39,114 nucleotides of DNA from Clostridiales bacterium (GTDB lineage Bacteria > Bacillota > Clostridia > Lachnospirales > CAG-274). A model generated the notes under the pieces. The model was given only the letters and a program-made list of their open reading frames with translations, searched no databases and was not told the DNA's origin. Each line of letters opens with the position of its first letter. The stretch's first letter is position 1. Below, piece after piece: positions 15,522 through 24,285 of this stretch. The stretch is taken from NCBI GenBank assembly GCA_021201395.1, contig JAJQFB010000022.1, positions 1 through 39,114 on the forward strand, written 5' to 3'. The position numbers and the translations under genes are program-made.

Positions 15522-16680
15522 ATGAAAAAATTTGTTATAGGTCTTTGTCTTTTTGCCGCCTTGAATACAGGGCTGGTTTTGGGAGCGGAGGACGGAATCA
15601 CCCTAAACATTGACGGAGAGGAGCTTGTCTGCGACGTGGCGCCTCAAATTATAGACGGCAGGACGATGGTTCCCGTAAGGGCTATTTTTGAAGCCGTAGG
15701 GGCAGAGGTAAGCTATGAGGCCGGAACAAAAACCGTTACCGCCGTTAAAGATGATATAACCGTCATAATGGTTATAGACAGCACAACAGAGGAGATAAAC
15801 GGCGAAGAGGTAACAATGGACACAGCCCCCGTTATAATAGAGGGCAGAACCTTAGCCCCCGCGAGATACGTGGCAGAGGCTTTCGGCTGCAAGGTGGGCT
15901 GGGACGGCAATACCAAAACCGTAGACATAACCACGTCAAAGGAGGCCGAGCCGGAAACAGAAACAGAAGCGGAAACCGATGAAATAACAGAAGAAGCCAC
16001 GGAAAACGGCAATATATACGGTTATTTTGATTTATCTTTTTTCCGTGATAACACATTAGACATCGAGCCTGTGGACTACAGCGGAATAAGCAGCGAAAAC
16101 ACCGCAGGTCACGAGGAGCTGAGATCACGCTTTGAGCAGGATTATTTATACTGCCAAATAACCGTAAACAGCGATAATCTGTCCTCAAGCTTAAAAAAGA
16201 GGATTATGAAACCTTCTGCAATGCAATATATTCCTTTTGGGACGCAAATTTGTATTTCTACGCTGTGCATCAGCTTACGGAGCAATATGACGAATATAAT
16301 GACATAACCGACATTCCCGATGATGTTTTTAATGCCTATATGAACGGTCTTATAAACGACTGCCGGCTGTATGTTGAGGACAATATGGCTATTATTGTCG
16401 AGGGAACAGGAGAAGGCTCGGCACTGCTCCTTATTGAAATGGCGGAGGATACATACGAGGGAAGCTGTCTTTACATAGCTGTTGTATTTGACGAGGACGG
16501 CAATATTAAATATTACACTCTCGAAAAGACCTCCGGCGAGGACTATTCTCTTTGCGAAAAACCGCTTCCTCTTCCGGGTATCTTTCAACAAACAGCTCCG
16601 TTACAGCAAGCTTAGACAAGAACGATGAAGAACTCAAAATGACATTTTTGCAGACAGTCTGTGCCGATTATTTTTCATAA
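15522..16680 (+). pseudogene. Secreted stalk-domain protein with two frameshifts
   Basis: ATG 15522 follows GGAGAAGAGGATT. Residues 1-22 form a signal peptide. Two stalk (copper amine oxidase N-terminal-like) repeats follow: GEELVCDVAPQIIDGRTMVP with VRAIFEAVGAEVSYE, and TMDTAPVIIEGRTLAPARYV with AEAFGCKVGW. A Thr/Glu-rich linker (about 145-165) leads to a C-terminal domain. The frame breaks at A6 16193-16198; one extra A continues EDYETFCNAIYSFWDANLYF and on through ALLLIEMAEDTYEGS. It breaks again at A5 16557-16561; one extra A gives TASSSGYLSTNSSVTASLDK to TAA 16680. The restored protein would be about 386 residues. Two single-A losses in one otherwise well-preserved gene suggest consensus error or recent decay. 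Confidence 0.75.
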
Positions 16681-16704
16681 AACCAAATAAAACGCAATAT
16701 ATAA

Positions 16705-16749
16705 GCCCCGGTATGTATAACCTTATGTATACACATCGGGACTTTTTTT
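16705..16749 (+). terminator. Rho-independent terminator after the stalk-domain gene
   Basis: A stem CCCCGGTATGTATA pairs with TATACACATCGGG (one mismatch, one wobble) around an 8-nt loop and is followed by a T7 tract on the plus strand. Confidence 0.75.
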
Positions 16750-16759
16750 ATTTTCTTCA

Positions 16760-18508
16760 TCAATTTATTAATTTTTCGAGGCTGTCTATATCCTTTAAAA
16801 TGTTCTTTATTCCCTTTTTCCAAAAGGCTCTGTCAGTAAAGTCGATTTCCGCTAAGAGACCAACCTCTCTGACGGTTTTTTTGCCTGCGTTTCTTAATAT
16901 GGTGTCATATTGGGGAACAAAGGCTTCCCCCTTTTCCTCATACAGGGCGAAAAGACTTCTTGCGAAAAGGTCGCCGAAAGCGTAGGGATAGTTGTAATAA
17001 TTAAAATCGGCGTCATAATAGTGGGGCTTACAGAGCCACATATAGGGGTGGAGGAAGTTTACGTCAAGCCCCTGAAAATAGGCTTTTTTCTGGGCTTCCT
17101 CCATAAGGGAGCAGATTTCCCCGGCGGAGAGGCCGCCCTTTTCCCTTTCTTTAAAGAAGCTGTCCTCAAAGAGGAACCGTGAATATATGTCGCAAATACT
17201 TTGAAGCTCCCCCGAAAGGCGGCTTTCCTTTACGGTCAAAAGATTTTTCCCTGAAAAGACCTTTTCCGCCCGGCTGTAGGCCAGATTTTCACAGAAAGTT
17301 GAAGCCGTTTCCGCCAGTGTCATAGGGTAGTCTGAATTTACGGGGCTTTCCTGTTTAAGAGCCTCGTTGTGATAGCCGTGGCCGAGTTCATGGGAAAGGG
17401 TTATAATATCCTCAAAATTCCCCGAAAAATTCATTAAAACACGGCTTTCCTCCAGAGCCTTAATATATTCACAGTAGGCTCCCCCTACCTTACCCTTTCT
17501 CGGAAAAGCGTCAATCCACTGCCCCTCAAAGGCCTTGTCTGCAAAGGCTCCAAGCTTTTCGGAAAAACCGCCGTAGGTGCTTTTGACAAAATCCACAGCC
17601 TGTTCAAATGTGAATTTAAGCTCACTCTTTCCTACGGGGGCAAAAAGGTCGTAAAAGGGCAGTCTTTTCTCTCCCAAATAATCCGCCTTTATTCTGTAAA
17701 ACCTGTTGAGCTCACAGATGTTATCCTCTACCGCCCCAAGCATAGCCCCCAAAATATCAAGGTCGATGCCTGAGCCTATGACGGATTCCTCAAGGGGAGA
17801 TTTATAGCCCCTCATCTCACAGAGGGAAATAACCTCGCCCTTAATTGCGTTAAGACAGGCCGCCCCTACAGAAGAAATTTTACCGTAGGCCTTAAGCTCA
17901 CTTTCATAGGCTTCACGGCGAACGTTTCTGTCGGCACTGTAGGCCATTCCCCTGATTTCCGAAAGGGGAACCTCCCTGCCCCTGAACTCACACATAAGGG
18001 AGGAGCTTACACCCTCCCAAAGCTTTTGCCAGCTTTCGGAGCCTGTAGATTTAAGCTTCGCGGCCGTTTTTTCCGCTTCGGGGCTTAAGCTGTGGGCGGC
18101 GGCCTCCTTTTCGCGCCTTAAAAAAAAGATATGCTCCTTTATGACGGAATTTTTGCTGAATTTTTCTATATCTATGCCTTTAATATATTCCCTGAAAAGA
18201 CTTTCGCTCCAAGCTGCTTTGGCTGAAACCGCCGAAACCCCGTCGAAAAGCTTCGCCGCCTGTTTGTTTTCCGTGTCTGCGGAAAGTATAAGATTGAGAT
18301 AGGCCGAAATTTTATTATAAAGGAGAATATCGTTTACCTTGTCGATATACCCCTCTATTACCCTTTCCGGGTCGGCCTTATCGTTAAAATTTACCTCCGC
18401 AAAGGTGTTGAGAGCGTCAAGCTTTTCGGAATATTCGGAAATATCGTTTAAAAGCTCCTGACAGTCAACGCTTTTATATATATTATCAAGCCTCCATCTT
18501 ACGTCCAT
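16760..18508 (-). CDS. pepF: M3-family oligoendopeptidase F
   Basis: 582 residues, near the usual 600. The zinc site is H373-E-L-G-H377 in LSHELGHGYHNEA, with the third ligand E400 in MTLAETASTFCE. The N-terminal half is the helical M3 oligopeptidase domain (WRLDNIYKS start typical of PepF). It is a cytosolic metallopeptidase that cuts oligopeptides of roughly 7-20 residues. ATG 18508 lies 8 nt after AAAGGG. It follows apgM by 39 nt on the same strand, so the two may be cotranscribed. Confidence 0.92.
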   Translation of the reverse strand: MDVRWRLDNIYKSVDCQELLNDISEYSEKLDALNTFAEVNFNDKADPERVIEGYIDKVNDILLYNKISAYLNLILSADTENKQAAKLFDGVSAVSAKAAWSESLFREYIKGIDIEKFSKNSVIKEHIFFLRREKEAAAHSLSPEAEKTAAKLKSTGSESWQKLWEGVSSSLMCEFRGREVPLSEIRGMAYSADRNVRREAYESELKAYGKISSVGAACLNAIKGEVISLCEMRGYKSPLEESVIGSGIDLDILGAMLGAVEDNICELNRFYRIKADYLGEKRLPFYDLFAPVGKSELKFTFEQAVDFVKSTYGGFSEKLGAFADKAFEGQWIDAFPRKGKVGGAYCEYIKALEESRVLMNFSGNFEDIITLSHELGHGYHNEALKQESPVNSDYPMTLAETASTFCENLAYSRAEKVFSGKNLLTVKESRLSGELQSICDIYSRFLFEDSFFKEREKGGLSAGEICSLMEEAQKKAYFQGLDVNFLHPYMWLCKPHYYDADFNYYNYPYAFGDLFARSLFALYEEKGEAFVPQYDTILRNAGKKTVREVGLLAEIDFTDRAFWKKGIKNILKDIDSLEKLIN

Positions 18509-18547
18509 AAAAACAACCCTTTCTTTTTATTCTTTTCTCTTTTCTCT

Positions 18548-19750
18548 TTATTCTTCCTCAAAAAGCTTGTTTATAAACCTGTACCCCTCGGCAATATAAT
18601 TTCCGCTTGCTTTGGCTTCTCTTTCGTTGTATTTCCATTCCTTTGAAAGGGGCTTCGTGCTGTCATAGAGCATATAGGGTACGGCCTCGCTTGTGTGTGT
18701 CCTGCACTTTATGGGCGTGGGGTGGTCGGGCATAACGGCCATTCTGTAGTCAACCCCCTCTTTTGTAAGCTCTTCGTTTACAACCTTAATTACTCTTTGG
18801 TCGAGGTTTTCGATGGCCTTGATTTTCCTCTCTATGCTGCCCTGATGACCCATTTCGTCCGGGGCTTCAACGTGTATGTAAACAAAGTCGCAGCCCTCTC
18901 TTAAAGCCTTGCAGGCCGCAAGAGCCTTTCCCTCATAGTTTGTATTAAGAGAGCCGTCCGCCCCCTCAACCTCTATAACTTTCATACCTGCCCCTACGGC
19001 GATACCCTTTAAAAGGTCTACGGCTGAAATCATAGCACCCTTTTTGCCTGTTTTTTCCTCGAAAAGATCAAGAGCCGGTCTTGTGCCTGCACCCCAGAAC
19101 CAAAGGCAGTTGGCCTTGTTTAAGCCTTTCTTTGTCCTTTCGATATTTATGGGGTGGTTGTTTAAAATTTCATAGCTTTTCTCCATCATATACCTGAAAC
19201 GCTTTTCTTCAGGCAGATAAGGGCCTATAACCTCCGTCAGGTGGTCGTGGGGCTGTGACAGCTCTATAACCGTTCCCTTATCCCAAATGAGAAGATGGCG
19301 GTAGCTGGTTCCTACATAAAATTTAAACTCGTCGTTTTCAAGCTCCGCCTTTACGGCCTCAAGCAGGACGGCTGCGTCCTCAGTCGAAATTTCACCGGAG
19401 CTGTGGTCTATTATCGTTCTCTTTTCAAAAGGAACATCCTCTTCCGATATGGTAACTATATTGGTTCTTATAGCTATATCTGTGGACTTCATATCAACGC
19501 CTATTGAAAGAGCCTCAAGGGGCGAGCGGCCGCTGTAATACTTTCTCGGAAAATATCCCATAACCGCAAGATTGGCCGTGTCGGAGCCGGGTTTCATTCC
19601 CTCGGGCACTGTCTTAACCATACCTATTTCCGAAACCTTAGCCATTCTGTCCATCTCCGGCGTAGCCGCATATTCAAGGGGCGTTTTTCCGCCTAAAGCC
19701 TCTATATTCCAATCCGCCATTCCGTCGCCTAAAACAATTACATATTTCAT
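18548..19750 (-). CDS. apgM: Cofactor-independent phosphoglycerate mutase (ApgM type)
   Basis: 400 residues of the archaeal-type iPGM branch of the alkaline phosphatase superfamily. Key motifs: YVIVLGDGMADW at the N-terminus (metal Asp), KPGSDTANLAVMGY with the catalytic Ser, SGRSPLEALSIG, HVEAPDEMGHQG, and the C-terminal MPDHPTPIKCRTHTSEAVP (metal ligands). It interconverts 3- and 2-phosphoglycerate in glycolysis; the branch can be annotated as homoserine kinase-like by error. ATG 19750 follows GGAGGAAAAAACCG; a longer reading to 19798 would precede this site. Confidence 0.93.
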   Translation of the reverse strand: MKYVIVLGDGMADWNIEALGGKTPLEYAATPEMDRMAKVSEIGMVKTVPEGMKPGSDTANLAVMGYFPRKYYSGRSPLEALSIGVDMKSTDIAIRTNIVTISEEDVPFEKRTIIDHSSGEISTEDAAVLLEAVKAELENDEFKFYVGTSYRHLLIWDKGTVIELSQPHDHLTEVIGPYLPEEKRFRYMMEKSYEILNNHPINIERTKKGLNKANCLWFWGAGTRPALDLFEEKTGKKGAMISAVDLLKGIAVGAGMKVIEVEGADGSLNTNYEGKALAACKALREGCDFVYIHVEAPDEMGHQGSIERKIKAIENLDQRVIKVVNEELTKEGVDYRMAVMPDHPTPIKCRTHTSEAVPYMLYDSTKPLSKEWKYNEREAKASGNYIAEGYRFINKLFEEE

Positions 19751-20020
19751 CGGTTTTTTCCTCCTGTTATATTTCTTATTACCCATATATTTTATCACTG
19801 CCGCCTTATATTTTCAAGATGTATTTATTTTATTTATACTTTTTATGCGAACAAATTTTCGTATTTCAAAATAAAACGTAATACACTAAATAAATAAAAA
19901 AAATCGGTTCAATACTGAGGGTATATATGGCTGTCGAAAGCAAGCACTATTTTTGGTCTGAAAACAGGTGTTTTTACGGAATATTTGTGATATAATTAAA
20001 GACGAAAGGAGGCAATTCAT

Positions 20021-20065
20021 ATAAAGAAAGATAAGGAAATTTATTTTGCAAAGGAGGAGGCCTGA
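20021..20065 (+). CDS. Possible 14-codon leader ORF with ATA in start position
   Basis: AAAGGAGG (20005-20012) is followed 8 nt later by ATA AAG AAA, reading KKDKEIYFAKEEA and stopping at TGA 20063-20065, whose upstream bases form the ribosome binding site of the next gene. It could be a leader peptide with a rare ATA start or a mutated relic. A TATAAT at 19991-19996 is the probable promoter. Confidence 0.2.
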   Translation: MKKDKEIYFAKEEA

Positions 20066-20068
20066 TAT

Positions 20069-20326
20069 ATGACTAAACTGTGTGAAGAAACAGTACATAT
20101 CGACTTAAGCGAGCTTGACGTTAAATACAGCTTTATGGAAACTGAAGAGGAGGGCAAACCCGTTTACGGATTTATTGCGGAACTGTATGAAAACGGGGTC
20201 ATTGTTGGCAGAGCCGAGGAAAAGGCAACGGCGAGCCTTTCCAAAGCTGTAAAGCTCTACGGTATGCTTATAAAATCAAAAGCAACGCCTGTAGACCTTA
20301 AATATGTTATAGAGGATTTTGTATAA
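20069..20326 (+). CDS. Small DUF6514-like protein
   Basis: 85 residues, acidic, predicted alpha/beta and cytosolic. It contains VKYSFMETEEEGKPVYGFIA and ELYENGVIVGRAEEKA, then KAVKLYGMLIKSKATPVDLK and a C-terminal YVIEDFV. That end pattern (helix, P, L..VIEDF) resembles the small clostridial proteins grouped as DUF6514, as far as I recall; function unknown. ATG 20069 is behind AAAGGAGGAGG. The gene converges on the pfl operon and shares a terminator with it. Confidence 0.65.
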   Translation: MTKLCEETVHIDLSELDVKYSFMETEEEGKPVYGFIAELYENGVIVGRAEEKATASLSKAVKLYGMLIKSKATPVDLKYVIEDFV

Positions 20327-20359
20327 CCTGAAAAAGAATTTTAAAAAGGAGAAAGAAAC

Positions 20360-20391
20360 GGGGCGGCTTGCCGAAAGGGTTAAGCCGCCCC
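20360..20391. terminator. Bidirectional terminator between the DUF6514-like gene and the pfl operon
   Basis: A perfect 10-bp GC-rich stem GGGGCGGCTT / AAGCCGCCCC with a 12-nt loop. T-rich runs follow on both strands (GTTATTATTT on plus, GTTTCTTTCT on minus), fitting the convergent genes. Confidence 0.8.
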
Positions 20392-20425
20392 GTTATTATT
20401 TGGCATTATTTGTTATTTATTGTTA

Positions 20426-21194
20426 TTAATCATTGTTTGATTCTCCTGCTCTTGCGGCTTTTACTCCCGAAAGTATAACCGCCCTTGCTCCTTTTGCATC
20501 CTCTTTTGTAAGGGGCTTAACCCCCTTAAGAGGGTAGTCTATGCCGAGGCTTTCATATTTCTTAAGCCCCATATTGTGATAGGGAAGAACTTCTATTCCC
20601 TTAAGGTTTTTAAACCGCCCTATAAGCAGCCCCAAATTATACAGATTTTTTCTGTTAAAGGTTATTCCCGGAACAATAACGTGTCTCAATATAAAGGGAA
20701 TGTTGTTTTCCTCAAGCGCCTTTAAAAATTCAAGGTTATTTTTTCCGCTTCTGCCTGTCAGCTTAATGTGTTCCGCCTCGTTGCTGTGTTTTATATCAAG
20801 GAGAACAAGGTCGGTTGAGTTAAAAAGCCGTTCATATTCCTCTTTTTTTCTTCGGTATAGCAAGCCCCCGATGTGTCGAGGCAGGTGTGTATGCCCTTAT
20901 CCTCGGCCTTTTCAAAAGCTCCGTCAGAAATTCAAGCTGCATAAGAGGCTCGCCTCCCGTGGCGGTTATGCCCCCTGTTCTGTAAAATTCTTTGTTTCTG
21001 TCAAACTCGGCCAAAAGACTGTCAGCCGTTCTCTCCTCGCCGCCCTTAAGCTCCCACGTGTCGGGATTGTGGCAGAATTTACACCTCATAGGGCAGCCTT
21101 GAAAAAACACAACAAAGCGGATTCCGGGGCCGTCTACCGTTCCGAAGGTTTCAACGGAGTGAATCCGCCCTTTAAGCGGCTCAGAAGCTTTCAT
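20426..21194 (-). pseudogene. pflA: Pyruvate formate-lyase activating enzyme, two apparent frameshifts
   Basis: A radical-SAM activase. ATG 21194 gives GRIHSVETFGTVDGPGIRFV and the cluster motif C34-x3-C38-x2-C41 (CPMRCKFC), then GGITATGGEPLMQ. The frame breaks at the A4 run 20914-20917 (plus strand): one more base gives FEKAEDKGIHTCLDTSGACY. It breaks again at T7 20843-20849: one more base continues EEYERLFNSTDLVLLDIKH to IVPGITFN, EVLPYHNMGLKKY and the stop at 20426. The restored length is about 255 residues, normal for PflA. It installs the glycyl radical on PFL. The start overlaps the glycyl-radical gene by 14 nt. Since its substrate proteins look intact, consensus error is at least as likely as gene death. 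Confidence 0.85.
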
Positions 21195-21423
21195 GAAAGG
21201 TTCTGGATATAACCTCGTCCTGCTGAACCTTTGTCAGCTTATTAAAATTAACGGCATAGCCCGAAACCCTTATTGTAAGCTGGGGATATTTTTCCGGGTG
21301 AGCCTGTGCGTCAAGGAGCGTTTCCCTTGAAAATACGTTTACGTTTAAGTGGTGGCCGCCTTTTTCGGCATATCCGTCAAGAAGCCCCACAAGATTGTCA
21401 ATTTGCTGTTCCGTGGCTTTCAT
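21181..21423 (-). CDS. Separate glycyl-radical domain of pyruvate formate-lyase (GrcA-like small subunit)
   Basis: 80 residues from ATG 21423, with GGAGG about 10 nt upstream. The whole protein equals the C-terminal glycyl-radical domain of [59 protein letters not shown] with the radical Gly55, ending RTFHESF. In ordinary PFL this is the end of the same chain; autonomous versions (E. coli YfiD/GrcA) serve as repair domains for oxygen-cleaved PFL. Here the neighbouring PflB lacks the domain, so this protein should be required for catalysis. The gene starts 16 nt after the pflB stop and in a different frame, so a simple stop-codon readthrough would not fuse them. It overlaps pflA by 14 nt. Confidence 0.93.
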   Translation of the reverse strand: MKATEQQIDNLVGLLDGYAEKGGHHLNVNVFSRETLLDAQAHPEKYPQLTIRVSGYAVNFNKLTKVQQDEVISRTFHESF

Positions 21424-21439
21424 TTGTGAATGTTCCTCC

Positions 21440-23515
21440 TTACTCGGGTATTTCAATGTTAGGTTCGCAGCAGAGGCAGTCGTCGTTCAGGTCTATGACT
21501 ATATCGCTCATAGAAACCCTATCCTTGCCTAAGGCGTCGGGTATGATTGAGAAAGTGTTGCTTATGCCGTCCTGGGCTGCGTCAAAGGGCAGCTTTGAAA
21601 CGGAGCTTAAGGAAGCAACAGCCCCGTGGGAGTCTCTGCCGTGCATAGGGTTGGCACCGGGGGCAAAGGGTGTTCCTGCCTTTCTGCCGTCGGGGGTAGA
21701 GCCTGTTGCCTTTCCGTAGACTACGTTTGATGTAATCGTAAGCAGAGAGGTTGTGGCAACGGATTCCCTGTAGGTAGTATTACCCCTTACATACCTTGCA
21801 AATTCATGAACAAGCTCAAAGGCAAGGTCGTCGGCTCTGTCATCGTCGTTTCCGAATTTGGGGTAGTCCCCCTCTACTATAAAGTCGGTGGTTATGCCCT
21901 TTTCGTTTCTTATGGCCTTAACCTTGGCGTATTTAATAGCCGAAAATGAGTCAACCAAAACGGAAAGGCCGGCTATACCCGTGGCGAACCACCTCTTTAC
22001 GGTTGTGTCGTGAAGAGCCATCTGTAAACTCTCATAGCAGTATTTGTCGTGCATATAGTGTATAATATTGAGGGCGTTTACATAAACCCTTGCCAGCCAC
22101 TTAGCCATTTCCTTATATTTCTCATAGACCTCGTCAAAGTCAAGATATTCGCTTGTAACGGGAATGGTCTTGGGACCTATCTGCTTTCCGCTCATTTCGT
22201 CTACACCGCCGTTTATAGCGTAGAGCAGACACTTTGCAAGGTTCGCCCTTGCCCCGAAAAACTGCATTTCCTTTCCCACTCTCATAGAAGAAACACAGCA
22301 GGCAATAGCGTAGTCGTCTCCATGGGTAACTCTCATAAGGTCATCGTTTTCGTATTGTATAGAGGATGACTCTATAGAGGTTTTTGCGCAGAACCGCTTG
22401 AAGTTTTCGGGAAGTCTTGTTGACCACAAAACAGTCAGGTTAGGCTCCGGGGCCGTTCCCAAATTGGAAAGTGTATGAAGATATCTGAAAGACATCTTTG
22501 TAACAAGAGAGCGGCCGTCTATGCCCATACCGCCGATTGACTCCGTTACCCAGGTAGGGTCGCCTGAGAAAAGCTCGTCATATTCCTTTGTTCTGGCAAA
22601 TTTAACCATTCTAAGCTTCATAATGAAGTGATCAATAAATTCCTGAATTTCCTTTTCCGTAAATGTTCCCTCTTTTAAATCTCTTTCGGCATAGATGTCA
22701 AGGAAAGTAGGGGTTCTTCCCAAAGACATAGCAGCACCGTTTTGGCTCTTTACAGCGGCAAGATAGCCGAAGTATAGCCACTGAATTGCCTCTTTAACGT
22801 TTTCCGCAGGCCTTGATAAGTCAAAGCCGTAAATTTTGCCCAGCTCCTTAAGCTCCTTAAGAGCCTTAATCTGCTCCGAAACCTCCTCACGGTTTCTTAT
22901 AACGTCGGCATACATTATAACCCTTGAGTGGTTCTTCCAGCTTTCCTTGTCCTCTATAAGCTTGTCCACGCCGTAAAGGGCAACTCTCCTGTAGTCCCCT
23001 ATTATTCTGCCTCTGCCGTAGGCATCGGGCAGGCCGGTTATAATATGGCTTGAACGGCAGGCCCTCATCTCAGGCGTGTATGCGTCGAAAACGCCGTCGT
23101 TGTGGGTCTTGCGGTATTTTTTGTAGAAGCTTACAAGCCCCTTGTCAACCTCGTAGCCGTGGTCGGCGCAGGCTTTAACGGCCACTCTTATGCCTCCGTC
23201 GGGCATAAAGGCTCTCTTTAAAGGCTTGTCCGTCTGTAAGCCTACAATGGTTTCGTTTTCTTTGTCAATATATCCTGCCGGGTGAGAGGTTATTGTTGAG
23301 ACGATTTTGGTGTCCATATCAAGAACACCGCCGGCCTCTCTTTCCTTAGCCATAAGGTCTAAAACCTCTCCCCAAAGCTTGTTTGTTCTCTCGGTAGGGC
23401 TCTCAAGAAAACTCTCGTCCCCCTCATAGGGTGTGTAGTTTTTCTGTATAAAGTCCCTTACGTCAATTTCCCTGCTCCAGTTTCCCTTTATAAAGCCTCT
23501 CCATTGATTTTCCAT
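21440..23515 (-). CDS. pflB: Pyruvate formate-lyase catalytic chain lacking the glycyl-radical domain
   Basis: 691 residues; canonical PFL is about 740-760. The barrel is complete: RNKLWGEV-type N-terminus, [13 protein letters not shown]-like ([17 protein letters not shown] at 166-182), [10 protein letters not shown]-type loop, and the active-site pair Cys406-Cys407 in [17 protein letters not shown] converts pyruvate and CoA to acetyl-CoA and formate in fermentation. After [13 protein letters not shown] (to 665) the family continues into the glycyl-radical domain, but this protein has 26 unrelated residues with Cys680, Cys682 and Cys683 (DDCLCC) and stops. The missing domain is the next gene. 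ATG 23515 follows GGGAGG. The operon is pflB - glycyl-radical gene - pflA, with two consensus promoters upstream. Confidence 0.95.
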   Translation of the reverse strand: MENQWRGFIKGNWSREIDVRDFIQKNYTPYEGDESFLESPTERTNKLWGEVLDLMAKEREAGGVLDMDTKIVSTITSHPAGYIDKENETIVGLQTDKPLKRAFMPDGGIRVAVKACADHGYEVDKGLVSFYKKYRKTHNDGVFDAYTPEMRACRSSHIITGLPDAYGRGRIIGDYRRVALYGVDKLIEDKESWKNHSRVIMYADVIRNREEVSEQIKALKELKELGKIYGFDLSRPAENVKEAIQWLYFGYLAAVKSQNGAAMSLGRTPTFLDIYAERDLKEGTFTEKEIQEFIDHFIMKLRMVKFARTKEYDELFSGDPTWVTESIGGMGIDGRSLVTKMSFRYLHTLSNLGTAPEPNLTVLWSTRLPENFKRFCAKTSIESSSIQYENDDLMRVTHGDDYAIACCVSSMRVGKEMQFFGARANLAKCLLYAINGGVDEMSGKQIGPKTIPVTSEYLDFDEVYEKYKEMAKWLARVYVNALNIIHYMHDKYCYESLQMALHDTTVKRWFATGIAGLSVLVDSFSAIKYAKVKAIRNEKGITTDFIVEGDYPKFGNDDDRADDLAFELVHEFARYVRGNTTYRESVATTSLLTITSNVVYGKATGSTPDGRKAGTPFAPGANPMHGRDSHGAVASLSSVSKLPFDAAQDGISNTFSIIPDALGKDRVSMSDIVIDLNDDCLCCEPNIEIPE

Positions 23516-23583
23516 ACGGTTTATCCTCCCTGTAACAAAATATTAAAATAAGCTTGCAAAGCACAAGTTAGCCTATACTAACT

Positions 23584-23612
23584 ATTATAATGTTTATTTT
23601 GAAATCTGTCAA
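23584..23612 (-). promoter_or_regulatory. pflB promoter P1 (proximal)
   Basis: Minus strand: TTGACA (23607-23612), 17-nt spacer, TATAAT (23584-23589): a perfect sigma-A consensus, about 70 nt before the start codon. Confidence 0.75.
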
Positions 23613-23621
23613 GATGAATAT

Positions 23622-23650
23622 ATAATACTCCTTTTATTTTAATCTGTCAA
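23622..23650 (-). promoter_or_regulatory. pflB promoter P2 (distal)
   Basis: Minus strand: TTGACA (23645-23650), 17-nt spacer, TATTAT (23622-23627). The -35 surroundings (CTTGACAGATT) duplicate those of P1, 38 bp away. Confidence 0.55.
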
Positions 23651-23735
23651 GGCATATTTAGTAATTTATTCGGAAAATTTTACTATATGTAGTATGTATA
23701 TGGTTTTTAAAGGCTTACGGGAATAACTCTTCCCC

Positions 23736-24257
23736 TTATTCAATATAGCTTTTGCCGATTATTTTTATAAGAGCCTCGGCGCTTCCCATTATGTCCGAGA
23801 CTTCCCTGCCGCAGATTCCCGTAATTGCTCCGGCTATACCGAAAAAGTAAAAATCTGTCAGCACATCTGTTTCAGGGGACGCTCCCTCACGCTCTTCAAT
23901 GCATTCTTTTACAAAATCCCTTATTGTCTTAATCGTAATTCTCTCTACGGCTTCCCTCTCTTTATATTTGAGAAATTTGTTTATAATATCCGCCTTGTCA
24001 ATAGAAATACGTATAAGCTCCTCCACAGCCTTAACAGAGTCACCCTTTTCAGGGCTTTTCTCAAGAGACTTTTCAAAATTGCTTTTAAGTATCCACTCCA
24101 TAAGGTCTAAAATATCCTCAAAATGATAATAAAAGCCCTGACGTGTAATGCCGCAGGCTTCCGATATATCCTTAACAGTTATTTTATCTATATTTTTTCT
24201 CTTAACTAAATCCAAAAACACAGCGGCAATTTTGTATTTCATTCCCTTGTTCTGCAT
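23736..24257 (-). CDS. TetR-family transcriptional regulator
   Basis: 173 residues. The N-terminal helix-turn-helix is KITVKDISEACGITRQGFYY followed by HFEDILDLMEWIL, typical of the TetR/AcrR group with a DhaS-like C-terminal domain. The C-terminal part is helical and includes FYFFGIAGAITGICG. ATG 24257 is preceded by GGAGCAGGGT. It lies upstream of, and in the same direction as, the pfl operon but is separated from it by the two pfl promoters, so it is a candidate regulator rather than an operon member. Confidence 0.88.
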   Translation of the reverse strand: MQNKGMKYKIAAVFLDLVKRKNIDKITVKDISEACGITRQGFYYHFEDILDLMEWILKSNFEKSLEKSPEKGDSVKAVEELIRISIDKADIINKFLKYKEREAVERITIKTIRDFVKECIEEREGASPETDVLTDFYFFGIAGAITGICGREVSDIMGSAEALIKIIGKSYIE

Positions 24258-24285
24258 ACCCTGCTCCGTCCTTTCGGCTTAATTC

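Noticed and set aside
21424-21456. Stop-codon readthrough or single frameshift fusing PflB to the radical domain
   Set aside because: The stop is followed by a proper GGAGG and an ATG in another frame, and the PflB tail diverges about 26 residues before its stop, so one base change does not restore a canonical fusion.
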